A stretch of DNA of 16,991 nt from Bacteroidota bacterium (lineage in GTDB: Bacteria > Bacteroidota > Kryptoniia > Kryptoniales > JAKASW01), in contig JAJYOS010000029.1 of assembly GCA_021796055.1 (NCBI GenBank), positions 1 through 16,991 of the forward strand, written 5' to 3'. The translations under genes were made by a program, and so were the position numbers. Shown piece after piece: positions 1 through 8,392 of the stretch; position 1 is the first letter of the stretch; every line of letters begins with the position of its first letter. Under the pieces are notes generated by a model. It was not told where the DNA came from and did not search any database. It was given only the letters and a program-made list of their open reading frames with translations.

Positions 1-873
1 GTTATCAGCGACTTAGGCAGCTGGGACGGCAATGTCGGCGCGAGTATCACATATTTCAATCTCGGGACTTTTAACAGAACGACATCGGCAAGCTCGCAAA
101 TAATTGGCACATGGCACGCTTATGAGTTCGCCATCACCGTCGGTTACGGCACGCAGATTTCAAAAGGACTCGGACTCGGCGCGAATTTCCGGTACATAAG
201 AAGCGAACTCGCTCCGTTCGGAGCCGAACAGGAGGTGGGCAGTGGAATAGCCTCCGATGTCAGCTTTGACCTCGGATTGCTCTATCGCCCGCAGCATTTC
301 GTTCTCCCGCTCGTCGGAGATCTAGGCAACAGGCTCGGTTTGGGATTAGATTTGAGCAACCTCGGACCGAATTTGTACTACATCGACCAGGCTCAGGCCG
401 ATCCTCTTCCGACAAATCTAAGGGCGGGCTTGGCGCTGCACCTGCTGAAGAGCCAGTACAATAATCTCTATGTGACTCTTGATCTGAGTCGTATCATGGT
501 ACGGGTACAGACCGATTCGACGATTTCCGCGATCAACGGCACCGATACAACTTGGAACTACACCAATAACGTGGACCCGCTGCCTAAGTCGCTGATAACT
601 TCATGGAGTGACGGCGGATTGAAACGCGTCATAGTGTCGTTCGGCGCAGAATACTGGTATGGCAGCCCGAGACTCATCGCCCTTCGCTGGGGTTATTACA
701 AGGAGAATCCTAATTTCGGAGGTCGTAACTTCATGACGTTCGGCGCCGGTATTCGTTACGGCATATACGGATTTGATTTTAGCTATATCTCGACCTTCGA
801 TCAGAATAATCCCCTTTCGAATCAGTTGCGATTCTCTCTCTCCCTAAATCTAGGTGGCACAAACGAATTCTAA
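1..873 (+). CDS. porV: PorV-family T9SS outer-membrane protein, 5'-truncated
   Basis: PorV is an outer-membrane beta-barrel of the type IX secretion system that binds the C-terminal sorting domain of cargo proteins and carries them to the PorU sortase on the cell surface. The reading frame is open from base 1 to the TAA at 871-873, so the true start lies upstream; the GTG at 235 is internal. The visible part is about 290 residues of alternating hydrophobic/polar barrel strands. Recognisable PorV features are ANFRYIRSEL in the first half, the NLGPN strand turn, the conserved GAEYWY followed by ALRWGYY, the GRNFMTFGAGIRYG segment, and the terminal DFSYI...NPLSNQLRFSLSLNL strands. The next gene starts inside its last 20 bases and encodes a protein with a T9SS sorting tail, which supports the assignment. 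A PorV paralogue in the wider PorV/PorQ family is possible, because the N-terminus is not visible. Confidence 0.85.
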   Translation, partial: VISDLGSWDGNVGASITYFNLGTFNRTTSASSQIIGTWHAYEFAITVGYGTQISKGLGLGANFRYIRSELAPFGAEQEVGSGIASDVSFDLGLLYRPQHFVLPLVGDLGNRLGLGLDLSNLGPNLYYIDQAQADPLPTNLRAGLALHLLKSQYNNLYVTLDLSRIMVRVQTDSTISAINGTDTTWNYTNNVDPLPKSLITSWSDGGLKRVIVSFGAEYWYGSPRLIALRWGYYKENPNFGGRNFMTFGAGIRYGIYGFDFSYISTFDQNNPLSNQLRFSLSLNLGGTNEF

Positions 874-3800
874 CCTCTTGATCCGCAGGATCCTCCGGAC
901 AATCGCCTTCGGCGCGATGTTGTCCGCCGGATCCTTCGGATGGGCAGTCCCAACCTTTGCGGCGGGCATCACGGGGCCATGGCGGCTCAGTCATCCTTTA
1001 ACGGCTTTCCAGAGCACTCGTTCCAACAGGGCCCTGGCGAATGGAACGGTCAACGTTCTAGCCATCATGGTACAATTTCAGACTGACCAGGACAGTCTTA
1101 CAAGCGGGAACGGCCACTTCGATATGTCGAACGGCACCGGCCTGGACGCACCCCCGCACGACAAGACTTATTTCGACAATCATCTTCTCTTCCTTAAGAA
1201 CTATTTCTATAAAGTCTCGGGCGGGAAGATGAATATTAACTACACCGTCCTCGATTCGGTCATTACCCTCCCGCACACTATGCGCTACTACTCCCCGCCT
1301 GACAGCGGGTCGAACGGCGCGTTGGGGCTGCTCTACCAACAATCGTGGCAGAAGGCGGATTCCATTTACCCGAATTTTGATTTCGCGAATTACCAGTGCT
1401 TTGTGATCTTCCACGCGGGGTCAGGCCGCGACATCAACTTCGCGCAGACTGTTGGGTATGATCCTTTTCCTTATAATATTCCATCGATCTATCTGAACCT
1501 GAAAAGCCTGCAGGCTATTTACGGGTCCGGCTATGAAGGGCAGCCTGTCGACAACGGCAACTTCCACATCCCGAACTCGATAATCATGCCGGAGAGCGAA
1601 CATTACTTTCTGTTGGAATCTCCGGACACGCTCGACTTTACTCTTGGAACCAACGGCCTTCTCGCGAACAGCTTCGGAAGTTTTCTTGGGCTCCCGGATT
1701 TGTTCGACACTAAGACAGGCGTGACCGGCATCGGCACATTCGGCTTGATGGATGGTCAGTCTGCATTCGCTTACGGAGGCATTTTCCCACCGGAGCCGTG
1801 CGCGTGGGAGAAGGCTTTCCTCGGATGGGTAACTCCTAAGATTGTCTCGCCGGATTCGGCTACCCAATACACATTGTACGCGAACGAGACCGGTAAGTAT
1901 TCGGTGCTCGAAGTCCCGATAAGCGGGAGCGAGTATTTCCTGCTGGAAAACAGGGAACGCGACGCGCTGCACAATGGCGAGCGCATCACCGCTGCTTATG
2001 ACGGCTCGAAGCAATCGATAGTAATCCCTGACGGCGGCGACTCGGCATACTTTGACGGCCAGCAGATACATAATATCAACGGGGTCGTCACCGACGCGGA
2101 CGAGTTCGATTGGGCGCTTCCCGGATATACCGACCCCAACTCGGGTATCCACTATTATGGCGGCATACTTATATGGCACATCGACCAGAACGTGATAAAC
2201 GCGAATCTGGCTACGAATACCGTGAACGCGGATCCCTCACACAGGGGAGTCAGCGTGATGGAGGCGCACGGCGCCAATGAAATCGGACGGCTCATCCAGG
2301 ACATAACTGGTCAGCTCTATTACTACGAAGGCTCTCCGTTCGATTACTGGTTCAAGGGAAACACGACCATAAGTTACAAGAACGCGTTCACGCCGACTTC
2401 GCTGCCGAATTCCGACAGCTACAGCGGCGCCGATTCACACATCTACATCACGAATTTCAGCAACGCAGACAGCTCGATGACGTTCGACGTTATGGTCGGC
2501 GATTCGATCGTCCGTCCGACAACCGGATTCCCAAAGAATATTTACAACGCGACTGGTAACTCCTCTCCTGTCTTCGGGCGAATCAGCTCCAACGGTCAGC
2601 TTCAGGTAATTGCTAACAACGGCGACTCCCTCTACGCTTTCAACATGAACGGAACTTCGGCGACGCCCGATTCAAACGGACTCCTCTCCTCAAATGGCGG
2701 AGAGTTTCAGCCCGTCGTATCTTCAGGACAGGCGGGAGCGAAAACACTATACGCTATAAGCGACTCGACGCTTTGCGGATTAGAGCTTAGTGGCGGAAAC
2801 GTCGATACTCTCTTCTCGACTTCGGCCACCGCCGGCGGCTCGGGAGCCGGATTGCCGCTCCTTCAACTTGGATCGAAGATAATTTCATTCGGAAAAACTC
2901 CCGGTGAGTTTTCAGTGTTCAGAACCTCAGGCGCGTATGTCAAGTCTTTCAAAATTCCGATTCCGATCCAACTGAGTCAAGCGAGTGCGGTAGAAGGTAC
3001 GGGAGTATCGACCGTGTTTGGGCAATTCGCTGCGGTCGACACAAGTACGTTTCTCCTTAACCTTGGCGTTGCTACTGGTGTATACAGGCTGAATATAGAT
3101 AGCCTTATCGAGTCAGGCGGATTGGAACCTCCCGCGGCTTTGGGAACGCCTGGACCCGTGGGATTAACTTACGCAGTGTTGGCTCCCGACTCGACTCCGC
3201 AGATCATCGGACTGACCGGTCGGTACGTCGGATCCAATTTCCAAACGGCAGGTTCGGGACAGGGCAACTTAAGAACATTGTTCACTCCTTTCCCAGGCGA
3301 CACGATAGTCTCCGGCCCAGTCGTGGCCGACCTCAACGGTGATGGCAACCGTGATATAATCTTCGCGACGCAGACAAAAATTTATGCTATTCAATACGAC
3401 GGTGCAGTGCTCGATGGTTTTCCAATTTCAACCGTGGGAAGCGAAGTACTCCCTTCCGATGCGAACCACATAGTCGGCTCGATTGCAGTCGCGGATTTGA
3501 ACGGCAGTCCGGATATAATCTTTGGTACCGAGGGAGGCGAGATTTACGCCTTCTCGGGAGCGACTGCCAAATTAGTATCGGGATTCCCGCTAAGTGTCGG
3601 AAGTGGCCTCGCCGGAAGTTCGGCGGTGGCTTATGATTCAGTGAGCGGTGATCTCTATCTTGCGGCAATAAGCAAAAACGGCCATCTCTACAGCTGGACT
3701 TTCAAGGGAACCTCGGCGAGTCAGGTCTTGTGGGGAAATCTCCTCGGAAACAGTTACCATTCGAACGCGATTACAACTGGGCTCGTGTCGCAGCCGCTTC

Positions 3801-4096
3801 CGCCGTCATCCAGCCTTATGCCCGCTAACCAGGTATACAATTGGCCGAATCCCGTCACCGGTGGCATGACGAAAATCCATTTCTATCTCAGCAGCAATGC
3901 AAAAGTATCCATAGGCATATACAGCTTTGCCGGCTCAAAGGTTGCCGACTTCGAAGTAAACGGCGTAGGCGGCATGGCAAATGAAATCGACTGGAACACC
4001 GGCGGTGTCCAGAGCGGCGTGTATTTTGCGAGAGTGGAGGCTGTTTCGTCAAACGAGCGGGACGTCAAAATAATCAAGATTGCAGTCGTTAAGTGA
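854..4096 (+). CDS. M6-type peptidase-like T9SS cargo protein with degenerate active site
   Basis: This is a 1080-residue exported protein. The N-terminus is signal-peptide-like: RR near residues 11-12, a hydrophobic stretch, then TFAAG. Residues about 65-555 resemble the M6 (immune inhibitor A) metallopeptidase fold, with LGLPDLFD near 278-285, the GIGTFGLMDG turn, AWEKAFLGW, FLLENRERD and ILIWHID. Where M6 enzymes carry the zinc motif HExxH just before GLPDLYD, this protein reads NSFGS (residues 272-276), so both metal-binding histidines and the glutamate are gone. Catalysis by this fold is therefore unlikely. Residues about 815-960 hold FG-GAP/VCBS-like repeats, including the calcium-loop-like DLNGDGNRD at 826-834. 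Residues about 992-1080 form a T9SS type A sorting domain: YNWPNPV, IHFYLSSNAKVSIGIYS, SGVYFARVEA and a lysine-rich end. The GTG at 854 lies inside porV; a TTG at 878 just after the porV stop is an alternative start. Neither has a clear ribosome site. Confidence 0.85.
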   Translation: MAQTNSNLLIRRILRTIAFGAMLSAGSFGWAVPTFAAGITGPWRLSHPLTAFQSTRSNRALANGTVNVLAIMVQFQTDQDSLTSGNGHFDMSNGTGLDAPPHDKTYFDNHLLFLKNYFYKVSGGKMNINYTVLDSVITLPHTMRYYSPPDSGSNGALGLLYQQSWQKADSIYPNFDFANYQCFVIFHAGSGRDINFAQTVGYDPFPYNIPSIYLNLKSLQAIYGSGYEGQPVDNGNFHIPNSIIMPESEHYFLLESPDTLDFTLGTNGLLANSFGSFLGLPDLFDTKTGVTGIGTFGLMDGQSAFAYGGIFPPEPCAWEKAFLGWVTPKIVSPDSATQYTLYANETGKYSVLEVPISGSEYFLLENRERDALHNGERITAAYDGSKQSIVIPDGGDSAYFDGQQIHNINGVVTDADEFDWALPGYTDPNSGIHYYGGILIWHIDQNVINANLATNTVNADPSHRGVSVMEAHGANEIGRLIQDITGQLYYYEGSPFDYWFKGNTTISYKNAFTPTSLPNSDSYSGADSHIYITNFSNADSSMTFDVMVGDSIVRPTTGFPKNIYNATGNSSPVFGRISSNGQLQVIANNGDSLYAFNMNGTSATPDSNGLLSSNGGEFQPVVSSGQAGAKTLYAISDSTLCGLELSGGNVDTLFSTSATAGGSGAGLPLLQLGSKIISFGKTPGEFSVFRTSGAYVKSFKIPIPIQLSQASAVEGTGVSTVFGQFAAVDTSTFLLNLGVATGVYRLNIDSLIESGGLEPPAALGTPGPVGLTYAVLAPDSTPQIIGLTGRYVGSNFQTAGSGQGNLRTLFTPFPGDTIVSGPVVADLNGDGNRDIIFATQTKIYAIQYDGAVLDGFPISTVGSEVLPSDANHIVGSIAVADLNGSPDIIFGTEGGEIYAFSGATAKLVSGFPLSVGSGLAGSSAVAYDSVSGDLYLAAISKNGHLYSWTFKGTSASQVLWGNLLGNSYHSNAITTGLVSQPLPPSSSLMPANQVYNWPNPVTGGMTKIHFYLSSNAKVSIGIYSFAGSKVADFEVNGVGGMANEIDWNTGGVQSGVYFARVEAVSSNERDVKIIKIAVVK

Positions 4097-7000
4097 GGTT
4101 GACTTTGTCCCGCAAATTGATCCTGCTTCTCCTACTGTGCGTGGTGTCGGTTCCTTTTGCCGCGTTCGCCCAGGATGAATACATACAACCCGAACTCAGA
4201 TGGCGGACTATTGAGACGGAGCACTTCCTGGTAGACTACTATCCGGGTGAGGAGCGAACGGCGCAGACCGTCGCGAAGATCGCTGAAGAGGTGTTTGGTC
4301 CGTTGACGAAGCTGTACCACCACAAGCCTGATCAAAAAGTCACCTTCGTAATCTGGGATAACGACGATTACGCGAATGGCGAGACGTACTTCTATGACAA
4401 TAAAATAAATATTTGGGCCTCTTCGCTCGACTTCGATCTTCGCGGAACTCATAACTGGCTGCGTAACGTGGTGACGCATGAATTCACTCACGAGATCGAG
4501 ATGAACACGGCCACAAAGTTCGGGAGACACATTCCCGCGATTTATCTTCAGTGGCTGGGATACGAAGCCGCACAGCGACCCGATGTCCTTTACGGCTACC
4601 CGAACGTGGTCGTAAGTTACCCGATCAGCGGCATAGTCATTCCCGCCTGGTTCGCTGAGGGAGTGGCTCAGTACAATGTCCCGCGGCTCCACTACGATTA
4701 CTGGGACACGCACAGGGACATGATCCTCCGCGAGTACGTGCTGAACCACAAGATGTTTTCTCTCCAGGAGATGGGAGGTTTCGGAAAAACGAGTCTCGGA
4801 AACGAGTCCACTTACAATGCCGGGTTCGCCTTCGTTCATTACCTCGCGACTACATACGGACCAGACGTGCTCAGGAGGCTTTCCATAGCGATGCGCGCGG
4901 TTGATGCTCTGACCATAAACCATGCCTTCGAACAGGTGCTCCATAAACCCGCCCAGCAGGTCTACGACGAGTGGAAGGCTTACCTCGGGAAGATGTACTC
5001 CTCGAGGATTGCCGCGGTTCAGGCGACACGGCACTCGGGCAAAATCATCAGCGATGTCGGCTTTGCGAATCTCTTCCCGGTCTTTTCGCCGGATGGGAAA
5101 TATGTTGCCTATTGCTCCAACAAGACAAACGACTATTTCGGGCTGTCCTCGATATACGTTATGAATCTTTCCACTCACAAAGAGAAGGACATAACGGATG
5201 GCGTGAGCAGCGAATTATCGTGGTCGAAAGACGGTCGCTATCTCATCTATTCAAAACAGACGAGATATAATCCTTTTTGGAACAGCCTCGACGACATCTA
5301 CCTTTACGACTTGAAAGAAAAAAAAGAAATCAGGTTGACCCACAGCCTGAGGGCTCGATATCCATCGCTGTCTCACAACGATAAAGAGATTTGTTTCGTC
5401 GCAAACGATGATAAGCCTCTCGGGCTCCTTTGCAGGCTCGTAAGGTGGACATCTGGACTTGAAATCGGCGGTACAGATGGGACGGCTAACCTATATGTGG
5501 CGAATATCGATCTCGCGTCGCATCGGTTTTCGAATATCAGGAGGCTGACGAATTTTGTAAACGGCCAGCAGATTTATGATCCGAGGTGGTCAGAGGACGG
5601 ATCAAAGATATCGTTCAGCTATTCGCTCGCCGCTTCGCGCCGCGTAGGTATCTACAACCTTGCCGACAGCTCTTACAAGTTCCTCACGCCCGACGGCCAG
5701 GATTCCAGAAACGCGGTATTCGCTTCGCACGACAGCTCACTGATTTTTTCTTCGGACAGAAGCGGGATATTCAATATTTACAGCATGAATCTCTACACTG
5801 ATTCAACTGTGGCTTTGACAAACGTAGTCGGCGGAGCTTTCCAGCCGACAATGTCGCGAGACGGTGACCTGGTTTATTCCTCTTACCAATGGAGCGGGTA
5901 CAAGATAGCTGAGTTGAAAGACGCGCGGCCAATCCCGAATCCGCCGAATTACGTAGTGGACATTAATCCTACGACCGGCCTTTTCACGGGAAGCTACGAC
6001 GTTCCGAGGGATCTCACTCATTATGACGACATAACCCTTCCACACCTCAGGTCGGTCCCTTATACCAGCCGTACCACTACACTGTCGTTTTATCCTGTGC
6101 TTCTTTATGATAATTACAATCCGCATTCCAGTTTCTTCGATGAATTGAAAGCGGGATTCTACTTCAGCTCCATGGACGAAGTGGGCAAGTACGATATCTT
6201 CGGCGGCGCGACGATAAACAGGCTCCTCGAGCGCGATATATTCGGTCAGTTCGATTATAACGACAAGATCCCGGGCCTATCGTCGCTCGGTATATATCCG
6301 CAGTTTACCCTCGCGGTGTACAACATCACTCGACAGACGAATGCGAACATCGGTCTCGGCCTCGACACTGTAGGGGTAGGGGTTAATTACGATCTTCTTG
6401 AAGTGGATGCTTCATTCTCCGGATACATCTTCACGCCGGAGTTGAACATGTCGCTTGGTTTTACCTTCGATCGATATACGTCGACAGTCGGCGGTTTCAT
6501 ACTTCCGGCGCTTGGAGCTTATGTCGGCTCATCGGGTGATGTCTATTTTCTGGGGAGATCGATATACACTGAGTTTGACTTCAACGGTATTTTCCCGAGC
6601 CGTAACTCCTGGGTCAATCCGCTCGGAATCATGTCGAGGCTGAGAGTGACGGGCTCATTGGATAATCTTAACGCCGGCGGCAACTACCAGTACCAGAATG
6701 GCGTGCTCGTTCCGATATACGAACCGTTCAACTTCGTACAGGCAGAGTTAGTCAACTATCTCGCGGTCCCGTTGTTTCGTGACGACGACGCTCTCGCGAC
6801 GAAGCTGCATATCGGATACACATTCGGCCCGACCATCGATGACTTTTTCGATTTCTATGCCGGTGGACTTATAGGCATGAAAGGTTATCCTTTCTACGGG
6901 ATCGGCGGCAACAGGATGGTGTCGTTGAATCTGACTTACAGATACCCTCTTTTCAGGGACGTGAACAAACAGTTTCTCCAGTTTTACCTAAGCGATGTTT

Positions 7001-7287
7001 ATTTGTCCGCGTACGGTGACGTGGGCAACGCGTGGGACGGCTCGCCTGTTGGGACAAAATTTAAGACGGATGCCGGAGGCGAACTGCGATTCAGCGGATT
7101 TTCTTTCTACAGCTTTCCGACCGCGATCTTCTTCGATGCGGCCTACGGTTTCAACAGGTTCAATGTGCAAATACCGGTGTTCAACACGTTTGCGACGTAT
7201 GGTAAAGAGTGGAAATTCTATTTCGGGCTGACATTTTCATTTGACATGGTAGATTTCGGGAGACAAGGATGCGCACAGTTGTTTTAG
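4093..7287 (+). CDS. Gluzincin-like zinc peptidase fused to TolB-like propeller and Omp85-like outer-membrane barrel
   Basis: This is a 1064-residue envelope protein with three parts. After a signal peptide (LILLLLLCVVSVPFAAFAQ), residues about 30-310 form a peptidase-MA-type (gluzincin-like) domain: HEFTH at 129-133 supplies two zinc ligands and the catalytic glutamate, and WFAEGVAQY places E189 as the probable third ligand. Residues about 315-610 contain repeated TolB/DPP-like propeller blades (FSPDGKYVAY, WSKDGRYLIYS, WSEDGSKISF, SSDRSGIFNIY). Residues about 660-1064 are beta-barrel strands with an Omp85/surface-antigen-like end: MKGY at 929-932 in the loop-6 position, GNRMVSLNLTYRYPLF, then AYGDVGNAWDG. 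No POTRA repeats are seen; the peptidase and propeller take their place. The GTG start overlaps the previous stop in GTGA, which suggests translational coupling; a TTG at 4105 is an alternative start. The domain assignments are secure by motif, while the substrate and the side of the membrane on which the peptidase sits are unknown. Confidence 0.8.
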   Translation: MRLTLSRKLILLLLLCVVSVPFAAFAQDEYIQPELRWRTIETEHFLVDYYPGEERTAQTVAKIAEEVFGPLTKLYHHKPDQKVTFVIWDNDDYANGETYFYDNKINIWASSLDFDLRGTHNWLRNVVTHEFTHEIEMNTATKFGRHIPAIYLQWLGYEAAQRPDVLYGYPNVVVSYPISGIVIPAWFAEGVAQYNVPRLHYDYWDTHRDMILREYVLNHKMFSLQEMGGFGKTSLGNESTYNAGFAFVHYLATTYGPDVLRRLSIAMRAVDALTINHAFEQVLHKPAQQVYDEWKAYLGKMYSSRIAAVQATRHSGKIISDVGFANLFPVFSPDGKYVAYCSNKTNDYFGLSSIYVMNLSTHKEKDITDGVSSELSWSKDGRYLIYSKQTRYNPFWNSLDDIYLYDLKEKKEIRLTHSLRARYPSLSHNDKEICFVANDDKPLGLLCRLVRWTSGLEIGGTDGTANLYVANIDLASHRFSNIRRLTNFVNGQQIYDPRWSEDGSKISFSYSLAASRRVGIYNLADSSYKFLTPDGQDSRNAVFASHDSSLIFSSDRSGIFNIYSMNLYTDSTVALTNVVGGAFQPTMSRDGDLVYSSYQWSGYKIAELKDARPIPNPPNYVVDINPTTGLFTGSYDVPRDLTHYDDITLPHLRSVPYTSRTTTLSFYPVLLYDNYNPHSSFFDELKAGFYFSSMDEVGKYDIFGGATINRLLERDIFGQFDYNDKIPGLSSLGIYPQFTLAVYNITRQTNANIGLGLDTVGVGVNYDLLEVDASFSGYIFTPELNMSLGFTFDRYTSTVGGFILPALGAYVGSSGDVYFLGRSIYTEFDFNGIFPSRNSWVNPLGIMSRLRVTGSLDNLNAGGNYQYQNGVLVPIYEPFNFVQAELVNYLAVPLFRDDDALATKLHIGYTFGPTIDDFFDFYAGGLIGMKGYPFYGIGGNRMVSLNLTYRYPLFRDVNKQFLQFYLSDVYLSAYGDVGNAWDGSPVGTKFKTDAGGELRFSGFSFYSFPTAIFFDAAYGFNRFNVQIPVFNTFATYGKEWKFYFGLTFSFDMVDFGRQGCAQLF

Positions 7288-8270
7288 TAATACTCGTGCT
7301 TTCGCTCGGCGCGGAGGCCCAGACACGATTTAACGATGGACTCTTCCTGAAGACAGCCGATCTTGGCTCGCAGGCAAGTGAGCCCAAGTTGACGGGGGTT
7401 CTCTCAGAAGACCTCTTCGCTGTCCAGCCAACTCCGGCAGTGAAAGACTCACTCGATGCTGTGGAAACAAAATCAGCCCTGGCAGCGGGCGGACTTTCTC
7501 TTCTTGTTCCCGGTGCGGGGCAGATCTACAACAAAGATTACTGGGTAGGCGCCGGGTTTCTTGCTCTCGAGGCCGCGGCATGGGCGGTAGATTTCATCTG
7601 GACCACGAAAGGAAATAACCAGGAGAGCTTCTATATGAGGTATGCGGATGGCACCGCAGCCGATAACTACCAAAACGCGCACTACAGTGTTGTCAGGTAT
7701 GCTCAATGGATAAAGAATAACTACGTTACTCTGGAACAATATAACGGTACAACCCCACAGGGGCAGCAGGTTATATCTAACTGGATTGGTCAGCTCCTGC
7801 CGAATACCATAAGCGCCACGGCGGCGCCATGGACACAAGTAAACTGGTACGCCCTTAACCAGATCGAGGGGGCGATGGGCGGTTATTTTACCCATCAACT
7901 TTTCCCTCACGGAAATTTTGAGTATTACGAATTGATCGGGAAGTACCCGCAGTTCAGGCAGGGTTGGGTTGATTCACCTTACGCCCTTTGGCTGCAAAAT
8001 GGCCAGCAGGGAGCGCCACCTATCGCGTACAACGAAGCCGACACTCCGAACAGCGGTTATTACATGGATGCTCGCGGCAAGGCGAACAGTCTTTTCAGGG
8101 TCGCAACCAACGCGCTTGAGTTCGTGCTTCTCAACCATTTCGCGTCAGCGCTTGAAGCTGCGATCGCGGCCCACGTTCATAACAAGGCGATCCAGGCCCA
8201 CGTTGCCGTGACGCCGCTTCCAATGGACATGGGATACCAAACCCAGCTGCAACTGGCGGTAAATTTCTAA
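7269..8270 (+). CDS. Exported DUF5683-like protein of unknown function
   Basis: This 333-residue protein begins with a short signal peptide (VVLVILVLSLGAEAQ, probable cleavage after AEA). Residues about 74-105 hold a hydrophobic segment with LLVPGAGQIYN (78-88), the GxGQxYN-type motif seen in DUF5683 proteins of the Bacteroidota group, followed by DYWVGAGFLALEAAAW, which is probably a membrane hairpin. The middle is rich in Tyr, Asn and Gln, and a second hydrophobic stretch occurs near FRVATNALEFVLLNHFASALEAAIAA. The end (YQTQLQLAVNF) could be a membrane strand. The ATG at 7269 lies 19 bases inside the preceding gene, with GGGAGACAAGG just upstream serving as a plausible ribosome site, so it is the fourth member of the overlapping operon. 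The function is not known. Its context suggests an envelope accessory role for the barrel protein or T9SS, which is inference. Confidence 0.7.
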   Translation: MRTVVLVILVLSLGAEAQTRFNDGLFLKTADLGSQASEPKLTGVLSEDLFAVQPTPAVKDSLDAVETKSALAAGGLSLLVPGAGQIYNKDYWVGAGFLALEAAAWAVDFIWTTKGNNQESFYMRYADGTAADNYQNAHYSVVRYAQWIKNNYVTLEQYNGTTPQGQQVISNWIGQLLPNTISATAAPWTQVNWYALNQIEGAMGGYFTHQLFPHGNFEYYELIGKYPQFRQGWVDSPYALWLQNGQQGAPPIAYNEADTPNSGYYMDARGKANSLFRVATNALEFVLLNHFASALEAAIAAHVHNKAIQAHVAVTPLPMDMGYQTQLQLAVNF

Positions 8271-8309
8271 AGCAACTCATGAAGCAAAGACATCCTTTGC
8301 GCTAAGTGT

Positions 8310-8323
8310 AAGGAGTCCTTTTT
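8310..8323 (+). terminator. Weak candidate terminator after the envelope operon
   Basis: About 40 bases after the TAA of the last plus-strand gene there is a small AAGG-AGT-CCTT hairpin running into TTTTT (8319-8323). The stem is only four base pairs, so it is a weak intrinsic terminator at best. Its position between convergent genes is the main support. Confidence 0.25.
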
Positions 8324-8370
8324 CGCGATGCCGAATATGCTGGCATGGGGAGTTATGGGGGAGGAAGTCG

Positions 8371-8388
8371 CCGGGAGAAATCTCCGGG
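8371..8388 (-). terminator. Candidate hairpin terminator after the metallophosphoesterase gene
   Basis: CCGGGAGA-AA-TCTCCGGG forms a hairpin with five loop-proximal base pairs, one G-G mismatch and two outer pairs. It starts a few bases beyond the minus-strand stop codon at 8393-8395. There is no following T run on either strand, so it may act as an RNA-stabilising 3' hairpin or a bidirectional stop between the convergent genes and not as a standard intrinsic terminator. Confidence 0.35.
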
Positions 8389-8392
8389 ATTA

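Noticed and set aside
1421..2179. 252-codon open frame on the minus strand
   Set aside because: It lies inside the M6-like gene, and its translation has no recognisable motif.
4132..5178. 348-codon open frame on the minus strand
   Set aside because: It lies wholly inside the peptidase-barrel gene, whose plus-strand product has clear signal, HEFTH and propeller motifs. The antisense translation shows no domain and no ribosome site.
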